Below are positions 9,094-18,880 of a stretch of 64,000 bases of DNA, one piece after another. Every line of letters begins with the position of its first letter. The first letter of the stretch is position 1. The position numbers and the translations under genes were made by a program. The stretch covers positions 570,001 to 634,000 of the forward strand of contig CP063375.1 in assembly GCA_022813675.1 (NCBI GenBank), written 5' to 3'. The DNA comes from Deferribacteraceae bacterium V6Fe1. Lineage in GTDB: Bacteria; Chrysiogenota; Deferribacteres; Deferribacterales; Deferrivibrionaceae. The notes under the pieces are model-generated. The model was not told the DNA's origin and did no database searches. It was given only the letters and a program-made list of their open reading frames with translations.

Positions 9094-9094
9094 T

Positions 9095-9598
9095 ATGGCT
9101 ATAAAAGAAGTCTTAACTTATCCAAATCCTCTGTTAAAGGAGATCTCAGAAGAGGTCAAAGAAGTCACACCTGACGTTAAAGATACAATAATTGACCTTA
9201 TAGACACAATGGACTCCACCGGTCATTCTGTAGGGATAGCGGCACCCCAAATTGGCAAACTCTACAGAATTATTGCTGTAGATGCATCTAAAAACAAGAA
9301 ATGTACAAACCACCACGGCAAGATGGTAATGATTAATCCTGAAATACTGAAATGGGAAGGGATGCTTCAGTTTAGAGAAGGTTGCATGAGCCTCCCGGAC
9401 TACACCGGGAATGTAAATAGAGCGAGGAAAATCCTCGTTCAATATCAAGATGAAAAATTAAATACAAAAGTAATTGAAGCTGAAGAGTTTGAAGCTGTCC
9501 TTATACAACATGAAATAGATCATCTGGATGGTGTACTTTTTATAGATAGGATTATCTCAAAAAGGACGGACCTTTTTAGGAGGAAAAAGTACAAATGA
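9095..9598 (+). CDS. def: Peptide deformylase
   Basis: A 167-residue protein carrying the three deformylase motifs: GIAAPQIG at about residues 46-53, EGCMSLP near 96-102 (metal-binding Cys) and QHEIDHLDG near 138-146 (HExxH). It removes the formyl group from the initiator methionine of new proteins. Its end overlaps the next gene start (ATGA). The usual partner fmt is not in the window. Confidence 0.95.
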   Translation: MAIKEVLTYPNPLLKEISEEVKEVTPDVKDTIIDLIDTMDSTGHSVGIAAPQIGKLYRIIAVDASKNKKCTNHHGKMVMINPEILKWEGMLQFREGCMSLPDYTGNVNRARKILVQYQDEKLNTKVIEAEEFEAVLIQHEIDHLDGVLFIDRIISKRTDLFRRKKYK

Positions 9599-10545
9599 AA
9601 ATAGTTATTACTCAAAAACTACCATTTGATATTGAAAAATATCTTCAGGGTTTTGTACTGGATTATAACAAAACTGACAATGAGTTAACTAAAAAAGAGA
9701 TTATAGAAAAGATACGCGATGCAGATGGTATCATTACTATGCTTTCCGATAAGATAGACAAAGAAGTAATTGATGCTGCACTAAAGCTAAAAGTAATTGC
9801 AAACTATGCGGTCGGGTACAATAATATAGACATTAATTATGCAAAAGAAAGAGGGATAGTAGTCTGCAATACCCCTGATGTCCTCACCGAGACTACTGCT
9901 GAGCTTGCGGTAGCTCTATTGCTGTCTGTCACCAGAAGAATTGTAGAAGGGCATAAATTTGTTGAAAATAAGAAATTTCAAGGGTGGAAACCTGAGCTTC
10001 TACTTGGGACAGACTTATATAAAAAAACAGTCGGAATATACGGTTTCGGTAAAATAGGGCAGACCATAGGTCGCATTCTAAAAGGTTTTGATGTTAAACT
10101 GATTTACAACACAAGAAACAGAAATCACCAAGCCGAACTTCTAACCGGTGCTGAATATGTGACATTTGATTCTTTGATATCAGAATCTGATATTGTTATT
10201 ATTGCTGCACCGCTTAATGAATCCACAAAATACAGATTTACCATTAAAGAATTTAAACAGATGAAATCTTCTGCTATTTTAATTAATATTGGCAGAGGAC
10301 CTATCGTAAAAGAGGATGACCTGTATACCGCATTGAAAGAAAGTATAATTAGCGGTGCCGGACTTGATGTATTTGAGCACGAGCCAAAAATTTTTGAAGG
10401 CCTTTTCGAGCTGAACAATATAGTAATGTTGCCTCACATAGGCAGTGCTTCCACTGAAACAAGAAAGGCTATGGCAAAGCTATGTTGTGACAGTGTACTC
10501 GATGTGCTGATTAATAAAAAGAAACCTTATAACTCAATTAATTGA
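9595..10545 (+). CDS. D-isomer-specific 2-hydroxyacid dehydrogenase
   Basis: A 316-residue NAD-dependent dehydrogenase. The cofactor loop is VGIYGFGKIGQTIGRIL (about 145-161). The catalytic Arg is in NIGRGPIVKEDDL, the Glu in GLDVFEHEP and the His in LPHIGSAS. The sequence is closest in layout to glyoxylate/hydroxypyruvate reductases and has no ACT or serine-regulatory C-terminal domain, so it is not a long SerA. Substrate choice cannot be read from the sequence. Last gene of the plus-strand run. Confidence 0.85.
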   Translation: MKIVITQKLPFDIEKYLQGFVLDYNKTDNELTKKEIIEKIRDADGIITMLSDKIDKEVIDAALKLKVIANYAVGYNNIDINYAKERGIVVCNTPDVLTETTAELAVALLLSVTRRIVEGHKFVENKKFQGWKPELLLGTDLYKKTVGIYGFGKIGQTIGRILKGFDVKLIYNTRNRNHQAELLTGAEYVTFDSLISESDIVIIAAPLNESTKYRFTIKEFKQMKSSAILINIGRGPIVKEDDLYTALKESIISGAGLDVFEHEPKIFEGLFELNNIVMLPHIGSASTETRKAMAKLCCDSVLDVLINKKKPYNSIN

Positions 10546-10551
10546 AAAATT

Positions 10552-10577
10552 GTCTGGTCATAAATTTATGACCAGAC
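10552..10577. terminator. 26-bp perfect palindrome between two converging genes
   Basis: The arms GTCTGGTCATAAA and TTTATGACCAGAC are exact reverse complements with no spacer. The palindrome includes the lpxC stop codon. On the minus strand it is followed by AATTTTTCAATT, so it can serve as the lpxC terminator. On the plus strand the following bases are not T-rich, so termination of the dehydrogenase transcript there is less certain. Confidence 0.6.
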
Positions 10578-11477
10578 AGCACCCTGTGGTTCTAACACCA
10601 ACTCTTTTTCTGTATCGGAATTTGTTTCAAGTTCAACAAATGAATAGCAACCTTTTGCTTCAAGGAGAGTTCTTGCAAACTGATTGTTCAGCTGATGACC
10701 TGAGCGATAAGCCCTTATATGTCCCAAAATTGGATAACCTATAAGCGAGATATCACCAATCAAATCTAAAATTTTATGCCTTACAAACTCATCACTGTAA
10801 CGCAACCCTTCAGGATTTAAAACCCCTTCTTCCCCTATAACCACAGCATTTTCAAGAGAACCGCCTTTTGCAAGACCCATTTTCCACAAGCTCTCTACTT
10901 CATTTTTAAATCCAAAAGTTCTCGCCTTTGAAACCTCAGCCACATAGCTCTCGGGAGTAACATTTATATACTTTTTTTGCTCTGACAAAAATCCGTTATC
11001 AAAATTTATATCAAAAGTAACCTTAAAAAACCTGGAAGGGATTATCTCAATCCACTTATCTTGTAAGTCAATCTTAATCCTCTTATTTACTTTTAAAAAC
11101 TTTTTATTCTTAGAAAGGGTTTTAATCCCCGCTTTTAAAATCATATCAACGATAGGTGCCGAGCTTCCGTCAAGAATAGGTATCTCTGGGCCATCTACCT
11201 CAACAAGTGCATTATCAATACCCAACCCGTAAAATGCAGACATCAGGTGCTCTATAGTACTTATAGGGAAATCACCACATTTAATACCGGTAGCAAGTTG
11301 CGTGGAAACCACACTATACGGAGAAACAGTAACAGTTTCACTATTTTTTATATCAACTCTTTTAAATCTTATCCCTGCATCGGGAAATTCAGGCAAAATC
11401 CTTACCTTTATGTTACTTCCGGTGTGAAGCCCTATCCCATCGAATAAAATATCACTTTTTATGGTTGTTTGTTTCAT
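10566..11477 (-). CDS. lpxC: UDP-3-O-acyl-N-acetylglucosamine deacetylase
   Basis: A 303-residue protein with the LpxC hallmarks: STIEHLMSAFYGLGIDN (zinc-binding His), DGPEIPILDGSS, KGGSLENAVVIG, RHKILDLIGDISLIG (His and Asp zinc ligands) and the C-terminal SGHQLN with the catalytic His. It carries out the committed step of lipid A synthesis, so the cell has a lipopolysaccharide outer membrane. No FabZ domain is fused. It stands alone, reading toward the plus-strand gene set. Confidence 0.95.
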   Translation of the reverse strand: MKQTTIKSDILFDGIGLHTGSNIKVRILPEFPDAGIRFKRVDIKNSETVTVSPYSVVSTQLATGIKCGDFPISTIEHLMSAFYGLGIDNALVEVDGPEIPILDGSSAPIVDMILKAGIKTLSKNKKFLKVNKRIKIDLQDKWIEIIPSRFFKVTFDINFDNGFLSEQKKYINVTPESYVAEVSKARTFGFKNEVESLWKMGLAKGGSLENAVVIGEEGVLNPEGLRYSDEFVRHKILDLIGDISLIGYPILGHIRAYRSGHQLNNQFARTLLEAKGCYSFVELETNSDTEKELVLEPQGAVWS

Positions 11478-11583
11478 TCTAACCTCATATTTGATTCATC
11501 CTCTTGAGTACAAGCAAAATATATGCCATACCTATTTTGCACAAATCTTTCAAAAATTGTATACTCATGACCACACAACCGCC

Positions 11584-11601
11584 AAAAAGTGTGTACTTTT
11601 T
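11584..11601 (-). terminator. Weak hairpin after dnaB
   Basis: AAAAAGT and ACTTTTT are inverted around GTGT, immediately after the dnaB stop codon. The stem is AT-rich and the following tract is not a run of T, so it would be a weak terminator at best. The rest of the 123-base gap (11478-11600) shows no gene; it carries the lpxC ribosome site. Confidence 0.25.
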
Positions 11602-12941
11602 TACACATCCATGAGATTGATTTCTGCATTCTCAAATTTTGTAAACTCCTTAATAAATGCCAACGGAACAGTACCTGTAGGTCCGTTTCTGTGCTTTGCC
11701 ACAATCACTTCAGCAATCCCGGGGTATTTTGTCTCTTTGTTGTAAAACTCGTCTCTGTACAAAAATATAATAAGGTCGGCATCTTGCTCTATTGCGCCGG
11801 ATTCCCTTAAATCTGAAGGGACAGGTCTTTTGTCCGTCCTGCTTTCGACCGAACGGTTAAGCTGCGAAAGCGCTATAACAGGGACATCAAGCTCTTTTGC
11901 CAACGCCTTAAGGGATCTTGAAATTTCAGAAATCTGCTGCTCTCTGCTATCAGATTTAGAGCCAGACATAAGCTGAAGATAGTCAACTATAATCAAATCA
12001 AGCCCTACATCCCTTTTTATTCTTCTGCACTTCGCCCTAATCTCCATAGAAGAGATAGCAGGAGTATCATCTATAAAAATATTGAGATCATTTAATTGGC
12101 CGGCAACCGATGCAAGTTTTGTCCATTCCTCCATATTAAACCTTCCGCTTCTTAGCTTTGATGACTCAATTCTTGCCTCTGAAGACAAAAGCCTCTGAAC
12201 AAGCTGCCCTGACGACATCTCAAGAGAAAATACCGCTATCGATTTATTATATTTGCTGGCGGCATTAAGTGCTATATTGAGGGCAAATGCAGTCTTACCC
12301 ATACCAGGTCTTCCGGCCACAATAATAAGGTCGGATTTCTGCAAACCGTTTGTCATTTTATCCAAGTCCACAAAACCTGTCGGAGTACCCGTAATTTTAT
12401 CTTTTCTATTATACAATGATTCCAAAACTTCAAAAGTATCTTTTATGATACTGCCAATATTTCTTACTTCACTTTTTAGCTTATATTCAGCAATTCTAAA
12501 GATATTCTTCTCCGCCTCATCCAAAATATCTGAAACTTCTCCATAATGCGAAAAACACTTCTCAGAAATTTCAGTAGTCGCTGAAATAAGATTTCTTAGA
12601 AGGGATTTATCCTTTACAATGTTGGCGTAGTGCAAAATATTAGCTGAATTAGGGATAATATCCACAAGTGTGGAAACATACTCTATCCCCCCTGCCTTTG
12701 TAAGCATATTAATATCATTTAACTTTGATGTTAGAGTTATAATATCGATAGGTTTATTTTCTTCACTTAGCTTTATCAGTGTAGTGTATATAATTCTGTG
12801 AGCAGGATGATAAAAATCACTACTGTTCAAAAGATGGACCACTTTATCAAGGGATTTATCATCAAGCAAAACAGAAGCTAAAACTGCTCTTTCAGCCTCT
12901 AAGTCGTGAGGCGGTACTTTCGGGTCTCTATTACTCTGCAT
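11601..12941 (-). CDS. dnaB: Replicative DNA helicase DnaB
   Basis: I start at ATG 12941-12939 ([17 protein letters not shown]), giving 446 residues; an in-frame TTG two codons upstream is less well placed after the AAGG. The N-terminal domain has [17 protein letters not shown]. The RecA-like core has Walker [14 protein letters not shown], Walker [11 protein letters not shown], and [15 protein letters not shown], then [19 protein letters not shown]. No intein is present. It unwinds DNA at the replication fork. The start overlaps the end of rplI, an old bacterial gene pair. Confidence 0.96.
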   Translation of the reverse strand: MQSNRDPKVPPHDLEAERAVLASVLLDDKSLDKVVHLLNSSDFYHPAHRIIYTTLIKLSEENKPIDIITLTSKLNDINMLTKAGGIEYVSTLVDIIPNSANILHYANIVKDKSLLRNLISATTEISEKCFSHYGEVSDILDEAEKNIFRIAEYKLKSEVRNIGSIIKDTFEVLESLYNRKDKITGTPTGFVDLDKMTNGLQKSDLIIVAGRPGMGKTAFALNIALNAASKYNKSIAVFSLEMSSGQLVQRLLSSEARIESSKLRSGRFNMEEWTKLASVAGQLNDLNIFIDDTPAISSMEIRAKCRRIKRDVGLDLIIVDYLQLMSGSKSDSREQQISEISRSLKALAKELDVPVIALSQLNRSVESRTDKRPVPSDLRESGAIEQDADLIIFLYRDEFYNKETKYPGIAEVIVAKHRNGPTGTVPLAFIKEFTKFENAEINLMDV

Positions 12942-13374
12942 CCACAACTACCTTCAACTGTCCTTTAATCCCTTTATAAATATTGACATCCACATTAAAT
13001 ACACCAACTTCCTTTATTGGAGTTTTAAGGTCAATTAATTTTTTATCAAGCTCTATACCAAGGTTATTAACCTCGTCGGCAATCTCCGCAGAAGTGATTG
13101 CACCGAATAGTCTCCCCTTTTCCCCGGCTTTTTTCTTTATTTTTACTTCCAACTTTTTGAGTTTTTCAGCCAAATCTTTTGCATTTTGAATCCTTTGCTC
13201 CTCGGTCGCAGCGATTTTTTCAAGCTTCTTATTGAGCTTATCTATATTTTCTTTGGTAGCTTCAACCGCGAGATTATTCTTAAAGAGAAAGTTTCTCGCA
13301 TAACCTTCCTTAACTTCTTTTATCTCATTGGCTTTAGCCACATTCTTGACATCTTTAAGAAAAATCACCTTCAT
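12931..13374 (-). CDS. rplI: Large ribosomal subunit protein bL9
   Basis: A 147-residue protein with the bL9 signature at the N-terminus, [18 protein letters not shown], then [21 protein letters not shown] long charged helix (about 45-75) links to the C-terminal domain [21 protein letters not shown]. It binds the base of the L1 stalk region of 23S rRNA. The usual rpsF-ssb-rpsR genes are absent on the upstream side; recX is there instead, overlapping the start by 20 bases. Confidence 0.96.
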   Translation of the reverse strand: MKVIFLKDVKNVAKANEIKEVKEGYARNFLFKNNLAVEATKENIDKLNKKLEKIAATEEQRIQNAKDLAEKLKKLEVKIKKKAGEKGRLFGAITSAEIADEVNNLGIELDKKLIDLKTPIKEVGVFNVDVNIYKGIKGQLKVVVDAE

Positions 13375-13834
13375 CTTTAATTACCTCCATAACAATTTTT
13401 TTTGAAAAATTATATTCATATCCTCGTCCAATCAGATATCTTAATAGTTTTTCATAAACTTTCAAATCTTTTTTTCCGTTCAGAATAATATATTTCTTAG
13501 TCAGTTTCGCTTTAAGCGCAAGAGTAATAGCTTCGGCCTTTTCATCAAAATATTCAAAAATATAACTCTGATAATTGTGCAACCCCTTAAGATACAATAT
13601 TTCAGAAATTTTTGCAGGTCCATAAAGAAGGTCGAGTTTATAAGAAATTATATTTTTTGCAAGCCTTTCATCATTTACAAACCCTTTTGCTCTAAAGTCG
13701 GCAAGAATATCGTCCAACTGCCCTCGGGGCAAATCAAATTTCTTAGAAATTTTATCCACAAGCTCCTTCTCAGAATAATCTTTATGAGACAGGAGCTTGT
13801 AGAGGTAGCTACATACCTTCTGTTGAGTCGTCAT
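13355..13834 (-). CDS. recX: RecX-like regulatory protein
   Basis: A 159-residue protein built of short three-helix repeats: [20 protein letters not shown] at the start, then [24 protein letters not shown], both typical of RecX. RecX modulates RecA filaments, and recA is close by (14969-15973) with pilT between them, which supports the call. The C-terminal half ([22 protein letters not shown]) is also RecX-like. The 3' end overlaps rplI and the start overlaps pilT by 26 bases. Confidence 0.8.
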   Translation of the reverse strand: MTTQQKVCSYLYKLLSHKDYSEKELVDKISKKFDLPRGQLDDILADFRAKGFVNDERLAKNIISYKLDLLYGPAKISEILYLKGLHNYQSYIFEYFDEKAEAITLALKAKLTKKYIILNGKKDLKVYEKLLRYLIGRGYEYNFSKKIVMEVIKDEGDFS

Positions 13835-14927
13835 TCCATGACATATTTGAAGTGCTGCTTATCCCTTTTACCTTTAATGTAAAGTCGTCAGGTCTGTTTG
13901 CCCATTTGAGAGCCTCTTCATAAGTAATCAAATCTTTCTTATACAGATCAAAAAGGGACTGGTCGAAACTCTGGCTGCCGTAAACACTTTTGCCCGATTC
14001 AACATAATCGTAAATCATTGATGTCTTCTCTTTATCAATAATACACTCCCTTACGGTAGCCGTATTAATCATTACTTCAACAGCGGGCACCCTTCCCCGC
14101 CCATCTTTTCTGCTTACAAGCCTCATAGATATGACTGCTTTTAATATTGATGCAAGCTGTATCCTTACTTGTCGCTGGTGATAAGGGGGAAATACTGAAA
14201 TTATCCTATTTATAGTCTCCGGTGCATTAAGAGTATGCAAAGTAGACATAACAAGGTGACCTGTCTCGGCCGCAAGCATTGCCGTCTCAATGGTCTCAAG
14301 GTCTCTCATCTCTCCGACCAAAATAACATCGGGGTCCTGCCTCAAACACCTTTTAAGTGCCTCGGCAAAATTTAAGGTATCAGACCCTATCTCCCTTTGA
14401 GAGATTATAGACTTATTATCTCGGTGCAGAAATTCTATAGGGTCTTCAATAGTAATTATGTTTACGTCTTTACTGTTATTAATATGATCAATCATAGAGG
14501 CAAGGGTAGTTGACTTACCACTACCTGTTGTCCCCGTAACTAATATCAACCCTCTATTTTCAAGAGAAATCTTTTTGATTACCTCAGGCAAATTTAAACT
14601 ATCAATATTAGGAATATCTCTTGGAATAGATCTGAATACCAATACCACTGTGCCTCTTTGAATATATGCGTTAACCCTAAATCGTCCTAAATTGGGGATA
14701 CTATAAGAAAAGTCTGCCTCAAACGTTTCTTTGAATTTTACCTTTATATGATTATTCATCACCGATGAGGCAATTTTGATGGTATCTTCGGCGGAAAGCT
14801 TTGGAAATTCAGGCATATTGAGGAGCTTGCCATCAATTCTAAATATAGGGTGTCTGCCCGCCTTTAAATGAACGTCCGAAGCTCTCTTTTTAAGTGCCAG
14901 TGCCAAAATATTATTCACATCGACCAT
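13809..14927 (-). CDS. pilT: Type IV pilus twitching ATPase, PilT family
   Basis: A 372-residue secretion-type ATPase. ASDVHLKAGRHPIFRIDGKL opens the N-terminal domain; Walker A is VTGTTGSGKSTTLASMI, the Asp box includes ITIEDPIEFLH, Walker B is PDVILVGEMRDLET, and the His box is TGHLVMSTLHTLNA. PilT hydrolyses ATP to retract type IV pili. The segment normally reading AIRNLIRE is TVRECIIDKEKT here, so this may be a PilT paralogue such as PilU; no other pilus gene is in the window. It is set between recA and recX. Confidence 0.9.
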   Translation of the reverse strand: MVDVNNILALALKKRASDVHLKAGRHPIFRIDGKLLNMPEFPKLSAEDTIKIASSVMNNHIKVKFKETFEADFSYSIPNLGRFRVNAYIQRGTVVLVFRSIPRDIPNIDSLNLPEVIKKISLENRGLILVTGTTGSGKSTTLASMIDHINNSKDVNIITIEDPIEFLHRDNKSIISQREIGSDTLNFAEALKRCLRQDPDVILVGEMRDLETIETAMLAAETGHLVMSTLHTLNAPETINRIISVFPPYHQRQVRIQLASILKAVISMRLVSRKDGRGRVPAVEVMINTATVRECIIDKEKTSMIYDYVESGKSVYGSQSFDQSLFDLYKKDLITYEEALKWANRPDDFTLKVKGISSTSNMSWNDDSTEGM

Positions 14928-14968
14928 AGTAGTATCCTCTATTATTTTATAAAACTCAGGCTACAAAT

Positions 14969-15973
14969 CTACTCCTCTTCCTGCTGTAAAAGTCCATATT
15001 TTGCCTTAATGGTATTTTCTATTTCCTGTGCTATTTCAGGGTTATCCTTGAGGAAATTTCTGACATTTTCTTTACCTTGGCCTAATTTTTGATCTTTATA
15101 ACTAAACCACGCTCCAGATTTATTAATAATATCCGAATCAACAGCCATATCTATCAATATCCCCTCTTTGGAAATCCCTGTACCAAACATAATATCAAAC
15201 TCTGCTTGTCTGAATGGAGGCGCAACTTTGTTTTTCACTACTTTTGCAACCACATGATTACCTACCGTTTCTTCCTTCTCCTTCAATGCAGTTGACCTTC
15301 TAATTTCAATCCTTAAAGAAGCGTAAAACTTCAGCGCATTACCACCGGTAGTAGTTTCAGGGTTGCCAAACATCACACCTATCTTTTGCCTTGTCTGGTT
15401 TATAAAAATAAGGGCAGTTTTTGATTTGTTAACTATTGCAGTAAGCTTTCTCAGGGCTTGGCTCATAAGTCTTGCCTGCAGACCCATATGGGCGTCCCCC
15501 ATCTCCCCGTCAATTTCAGCACGAGGAGTTAAAGCTGCAACAGAATCAACCACAATAACATCAATTGCACCGCTTCTTACCAAGGTTTCGGTAATTTCAA
15601 GGGCAGCTTCACCACTGTCAGGCTGGCTTACCAACAAATTATCCGTATCAACGCCGATGGCATTTGCATAAATAGGATCAAGCGCATGCTCCGCATCGAC
15701 AAATGCTGCCACTCCGCCTTTCTTTTGTGCCTCAGCAATAACATGAAGTGCAACAGTAGTCTTACCGCTACTTTCACTACCGTAAATTTCAGTTATTCTG
15801 CCTCTTGGAATACCGCCTACACCAAGTGCAATATCCAGAGAAAGAGCTCCCGTAGGGATAACCGGGGGCTTTTCGATTGCTTTATCACCAAGGCGCATAA
15901 CGGCACCTTTTCCGAAATCTTTTTCAATTTTGCTCATGGCAAGTTCAAGAGCTTTCTGTTTGTTCGCATCCAT
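14969..15973 (-). CDS. recA: Recombinase RecA
   Basis: A 334-residue RecA of standard length. Walker A is [12 protein letters not shown] near residue 66, [20 protein letters not shown] and [15 protein letters not shown] follow, with [19 protein letters not shown] and the L2 segment [14 protein letters not shown]. No intein. It drives homologous recombination and the SOS response. It begins only four bases after thpR and no SOS box is seen there, so it is probably transcribed from the pgpA-cinA-thpR side. Confidence 0.97.
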   Translation of the reverse strand: MDANKQKALELAMSKIEKDFGKGAVMRLGDKAIEKPPVIPTGALSLDIALGVGGIPRGRITEIYGSESSGKTTVALHVIAEAQKKGGVAAFVDAEHALDPIYANAIGVDTDNLLVSQPDSGEAALEITETLVRSGAIDVIVVDSVAALTPRAEIDGEMGDAHMGLQARLMSQALRKLTAIVNKSKTALIFINQTRQKIGVMFGNPETTTGGNALKFYASLRIEIRRSTALKEKEETVGNHVVAKVVKNKVAPPFRQAEFDIMFGTGISKEGILIDMAVDSDIINKSGAWFSYKDQKLGQGKENVRNFLKDNPEIAQEIENTIKAKYGLLQQEEE

Positions 15974-15977
15974 TTTA

Positions 15978-16511
15978 TCACCTCATTAATTTTAAATTAT
16001 ATATATTCGTATAAATGGGACCTACACTTGTAAGCTCACTTTTTATAAATAAAATCTCATTAACATTAAAATATTTTAACTCCGATTCCGATAAAAATCT
16101 ATCTAAATTATCCCGACTTTCCACTTTTTTTATCCTTGATAATGTCAAATGCGCCTTAAAAGGTTTTCTATCAAAAGGCAAGATGTTTAGCTTTACAGCC
16201 ATATCCTCTCTCAGCTTAAAAAGTTCAGGGGATGATGCTTTTACAAAACAGACTGTAGGAATCTTCTCTCTATAAAAAAAGTCGTATCTGCCAAGGGCAA
16301 CTTGAAAACTCTTATACTCACGAAATTGCTTTAAAGTATCACACACAAAATCCTTTTGTGAATCTGAAAGGTTATTAAAGAAAAAGAGGGTTATATGCAT
16401 CTGCTCGGGCTTAACAATGTTGCCCGTAAAGAAGCCTTTGTACCTTAAAATATGATTATAGTAAAACTTTGAAATATCTAAAGGTGGCTTTATGGCAATG
16501 AAACATCTCAT
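15978..16511 (-). CDS. thpR: RNA 2',3'-cyclic phosphodiesterase
   Basis: A 177-residue 2H-phosphoesterase. The two HxTx motifs are MHITLFFF (about 43-50) and AHLTLSRI (about 120-127). The opening [13 protein letters not shown] is typical of ThpR/LigT proteins. They open 2',3'-cyclic phosphates in RNA. Found between cinA and recA with a four-base overlap to cinA; this order recurs in diverse bacteria. Confidence 0.88.
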   Translation of the reverse strand: MRCFIAIKPPLDISKFYYNHILRYKGFFTGNIVKPEQMHITLFFFNNLSDSQKDFVCDTLKQFREYKSFQVALGRYDFFYREKIPTVCFVKASSPELFKLREDMAVKLNILPFDRKPFKAHLTLSRIKKVESRDNLDRFLSESELKYFNVNEILFIKSELTSVGPIYTNIYNLKLMR

Positions 16512-17722
16512 TTTATCATATCGATAACCATACTTAGTGCCGCTTTTGCACTTCTTTCCCTAATCGTTTCTCTATCACCGTTAAATTCGAAGCGCTTTAC
16601 TTCACACTTCCCCTTAAAATCCACACCGACATAGACCAACCCAACCGGCTTATCTTTTGTCCCTCCATCAGGCCCTGCTACCCCCGTCACCGCAATCCCT
16701 ATATCGTTGCCAAATAGCCTATTCAAACCGAAAAGCATCGCAGAAGCACATTCAGCACTTGCAGCACCAAACATCTCAATAGTTTCTGACGGTACAGCCA
16801 ACAAATTAACCTTAACATCATTGCTGTAAGCCACAACAGACCCGACAAATGAAGCCGAACTTCCTGGGATATCTGTTATCTTTTTGGCAACCAGCCCGCC
16901 GGTGCAACTTTCTGCAGTCGCAATTTTCAGCCCCTTCTCCTTAAGTTTGTTAAGCAAAACACCCTCAAGACTATCTCTTTCAAATCCAAAAAAATTATCT
17001 TTTAGTTTTTCTATAATCTGTTTTTTTACATAATCAAGTTTTTCTCGATTAAAACTTCTCAGCCTTACGATTATTTCACCCTTAGAAACATTTATTATAC
17101 ACTCAACACCTTCAGGGATATCCGATTCTCTTATCACCTCATCTACATCTGATTCAGGCAATCCTTTAAACTTTAAATCTTCTCTGAATATCTCTTTCAA
17201 ATTGAAGTTTTCTTTTATGAATTTTAGAACGGAGTTATCAAGAATATATTTCATTTCATATGGAATACCTGGCAATGAAATACAAAATCCTTTCTTTGTC
17301 TTTACACCAAAGCCAAGCGCTGTCCCCACCTTATTATCAAAAAGAAGACAATTTTCAGGTAGCATTGCCTGCCTTTTATGGCTTTCTTTAATATTCACCC
17401 CTCTCTTGGAGAGCATGCCTATAATATGGCTTAAGGCGGTTTCATTTAAAACAAGCTTATACCCAAAAGCCTTGGCACTTGCTTCAGCAGTCAAATCATC
17501 AAAAGTCGGCCCCAATCCGCCTGTAGTTATTATTATTTGAGAGTCCTTTTCAGCATCCTTAAAAGCATGAATTATTTCATCAATATTATCCCTCAACATA
17601 CTAACCCTGTTGACGCTCACTCCAAGTGCAGATAAAGACCGGGCTATATAAGAGGAGTTTGTGTCCACAATGCTCCCTTCAAGAAGCTCATTACCTATAG
17701 CAAAAATAGTGCAATTTACCAC
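16508..17722 (-). CDS. cinA: CinA-family competence/damage-inducible protein
   Basis: A 404-residue two-domain protein. The N-terminal molybdopterin-binding-like domain shows IGNELLEGSIVDTNSSYIA and ITTGGLGPTFDDLTAEA; this domain has ADP-ribose or CoA pyrophosphatase activity in studied members. The C-terminal domain (about 250-404) is the NMN deamidase PncC type, with TAESCTGGLVAKKITD, GSVVAYSN and AVTGVAGPDGG. Together they suggest repair or recycling of pyridine nucleotides. It overlaps pgpA by seven bases and is upstream of thpR-recA. Confidence 0.93.
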   Translation of the reverse strand: MVNCTIFAIGNELLEGSIVDTNSSYIARSLSALGVSVNRVSMLRDNIDEIIHAFKDAEKDSQIIITTGGLGPTFDDLTAEASAKAFGYKLVLNETALSHIIGMLSKRGVNIKESHKRQAMLPENCLLFDNKVGTALGFGVKTKKGFCISLPGIPYEMKYILDNSVLKFIKENFNLKEIFREDLKFKGLPESDVDEVIRESDIPEGVECIINVSKGEIIVRLRSFNREKLDYVKKQIIEKLKDNFFGFERDSLEGVLLNKLKEKGLKIATAESCTGGLVAKKITDIPGSSASFVGSVVAYSNDVKVNLLAVPSETIEMFGAASAECASAMLFGLNRLFGNDIGIAVTGVAGPDGGTKDKPVGLVYVGVDFKGKCEVKRFEFNGDRETIRERSAKAALSMVIDMIK

Positions 17723-18165
17723 AAAATCCCCCTAAGGATAAAAAACACCAAAATAGAGTAAAGAGCAGCAACCATGTCATCAAGCATTATTCCCGTACCG
17801 CCCCCTACACTTTCAGCCACATTTGCGGGATAAATCTTTGTGATGTCAAAAAACCTAAACAACAAAAACGTAAGAATGATATTAACGAAAGTTAAGTCTA
17901 TAAAAATTAAGATAAAATAATACGCAGCAATTTCATCTATAACCACCTCTTTTGGGTCCTTCTTCTCTTTATAACTTTCATAATACTCCGATGCAACAAT
18001 CCCTAAAACAAATAAAAGAAGAAAAATAAAAAATTTCCCCAACAAAGAAAACCACATACTCAATCCTAAAATAGGAAGCGCAACCAATGTCCCGACAGTA
18101 CCTGGGGCATATTTAGAATATCCGCTATAAAAGCCGGTTGCCAATAATATGAAAAAATTATGCAT
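17716..18165 (-). CDS. pgpA: Phosphatidylglycerophosphatase A
   Basis: A 149-residue inner-membrane protein with about four hydrophobic helices. TGFYSGYSKYAPGTVGTLVALP near the start, VVIDEIAAYYF in the middle and GGGTGIMLDDMVAALYS near the end are the PgpA motifs, the acidic ones binding the metal. It removes the phosphate of phosphatidylglycerophosphate to make phosphatidylglycerol. Overlaps hisA by eight bases. Confidence 0.9.
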   Translation of the reverse strand: MHNFFILLATGFYSGYSKYAPGTVGTLVALPILGLSMWFSLLGKFFIFLLLFVLGIVASEYYESYKEKKDPKEVVIDEIAAYYFILIFIDLTFVNIILTFLLFRFFDITKIYPANVAESVGGGTGIMLDDMVAALYSILVFFILRGILW

Positions 18166-18880
18166 TTGCTATCTCCAGTGCTTCTTTTAAATCTATCTTG
18201 CCTTCATAAAAAGCCTTTCCAATAATACACCCGTATATTTTACCCGATTTTTTAAGTATTTTAATATCCTCTAACCCTTTAAGCCCGCCAGAAGCAATTA
18301 TATTAAAATTGGTCTTTTTGCTTAAATCGACAGTTGCGTCAATATTTATTCCCGTGAGCATTCCGTCTCTACTAATATCTGTATATATTACACTTTCAGG
18401 CTTATAACCATCATACATCGCCAAAACATCAACAACTGTCATGTCACTCTTTTCATACCAACCTTCCGTAGCCACATACCCCTGCTTTGCATCAATACCA
18501 AGGATTATCTTTTCAGGATATAAAGCAAGCATCTCTTTCACAAAAGGGGGATTTTTGACTGTTGCCGTACCTAAAATAGCATAACAAACACCCAAATTAA
18601 AATATCCGTTAACCCTTTCTTTATCCCTAATCCCACCGCCAACCTCAATTATGAGGTCAGTGGAGGCAACTATCTTTTCTATTATCTTAAAGTTTGTTGT
18701 TTTCCCCTCTTTTGCACCGTTTAAATCCACTATATGAATCCTGCCGACGCCTAAATCTTGAAAATATTTTGCTGCATCAAGCGGGTTGTCAAAATATTCT
18801 TTCCTTTTCTCCATATCCCCTTTTTCAAGTCTTACAGCTTTCCCATCATAAATATCTATCGCAGGTATCACCAACATCAC
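18158..18880 (-). CDS. hisA: ProFAR isomerase HisA
   Basis: A 240-residue TIM barrel. The N-terminal IPAIDIYDGKAVRLEKGD carries the first catalytic Asp; YTDISRDGMLTGINID carries the second. GGGIRDKE and IASGGLKGLEDI bind the two phosphates. It catalyses the Amadori rearrangement of ProFAR in histidine synthesis. It follows hisH with a four-base overlap; hisF is not in the window. Confidence 0.94.
   Translation of the reverse strand: MMLVIPAIDIYDGKAVRLEKGDMEKRKEYFDNPLDAAKYFQDLGVGRIHIVDLNGAKEGKTTNFKIIEKIVASTDLIIEVGGGIRDKERVNGYFNLGVCYAILGTATVKNPPFVKEMLALYPEKIILGIDAKQGYVATEGWYEKSDMTVVDVLAMYDGYKPESVIYTDISRDGMLTGINIDATVDLSKKTNFNIIASGGLKGLEDIKILKKSGKIYGCIIGKAFYEGKIDLKEALEIANA

Noticed and set aside
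10550-10744. Plus-strand open frame of 64 codons in the lpxC region
   Set aside because: It lies antisense to the conserved lpxC 3' end, has no ribosome site and no family-like sequence.
11474-11704. Minus-strand open frame of 76 codons overlapping the 3' end of dnaB
   Set aside because: Its reading frame is a shadow of dnaB, extended into the gap before lpxC; no ribosome site or family-like sequence.
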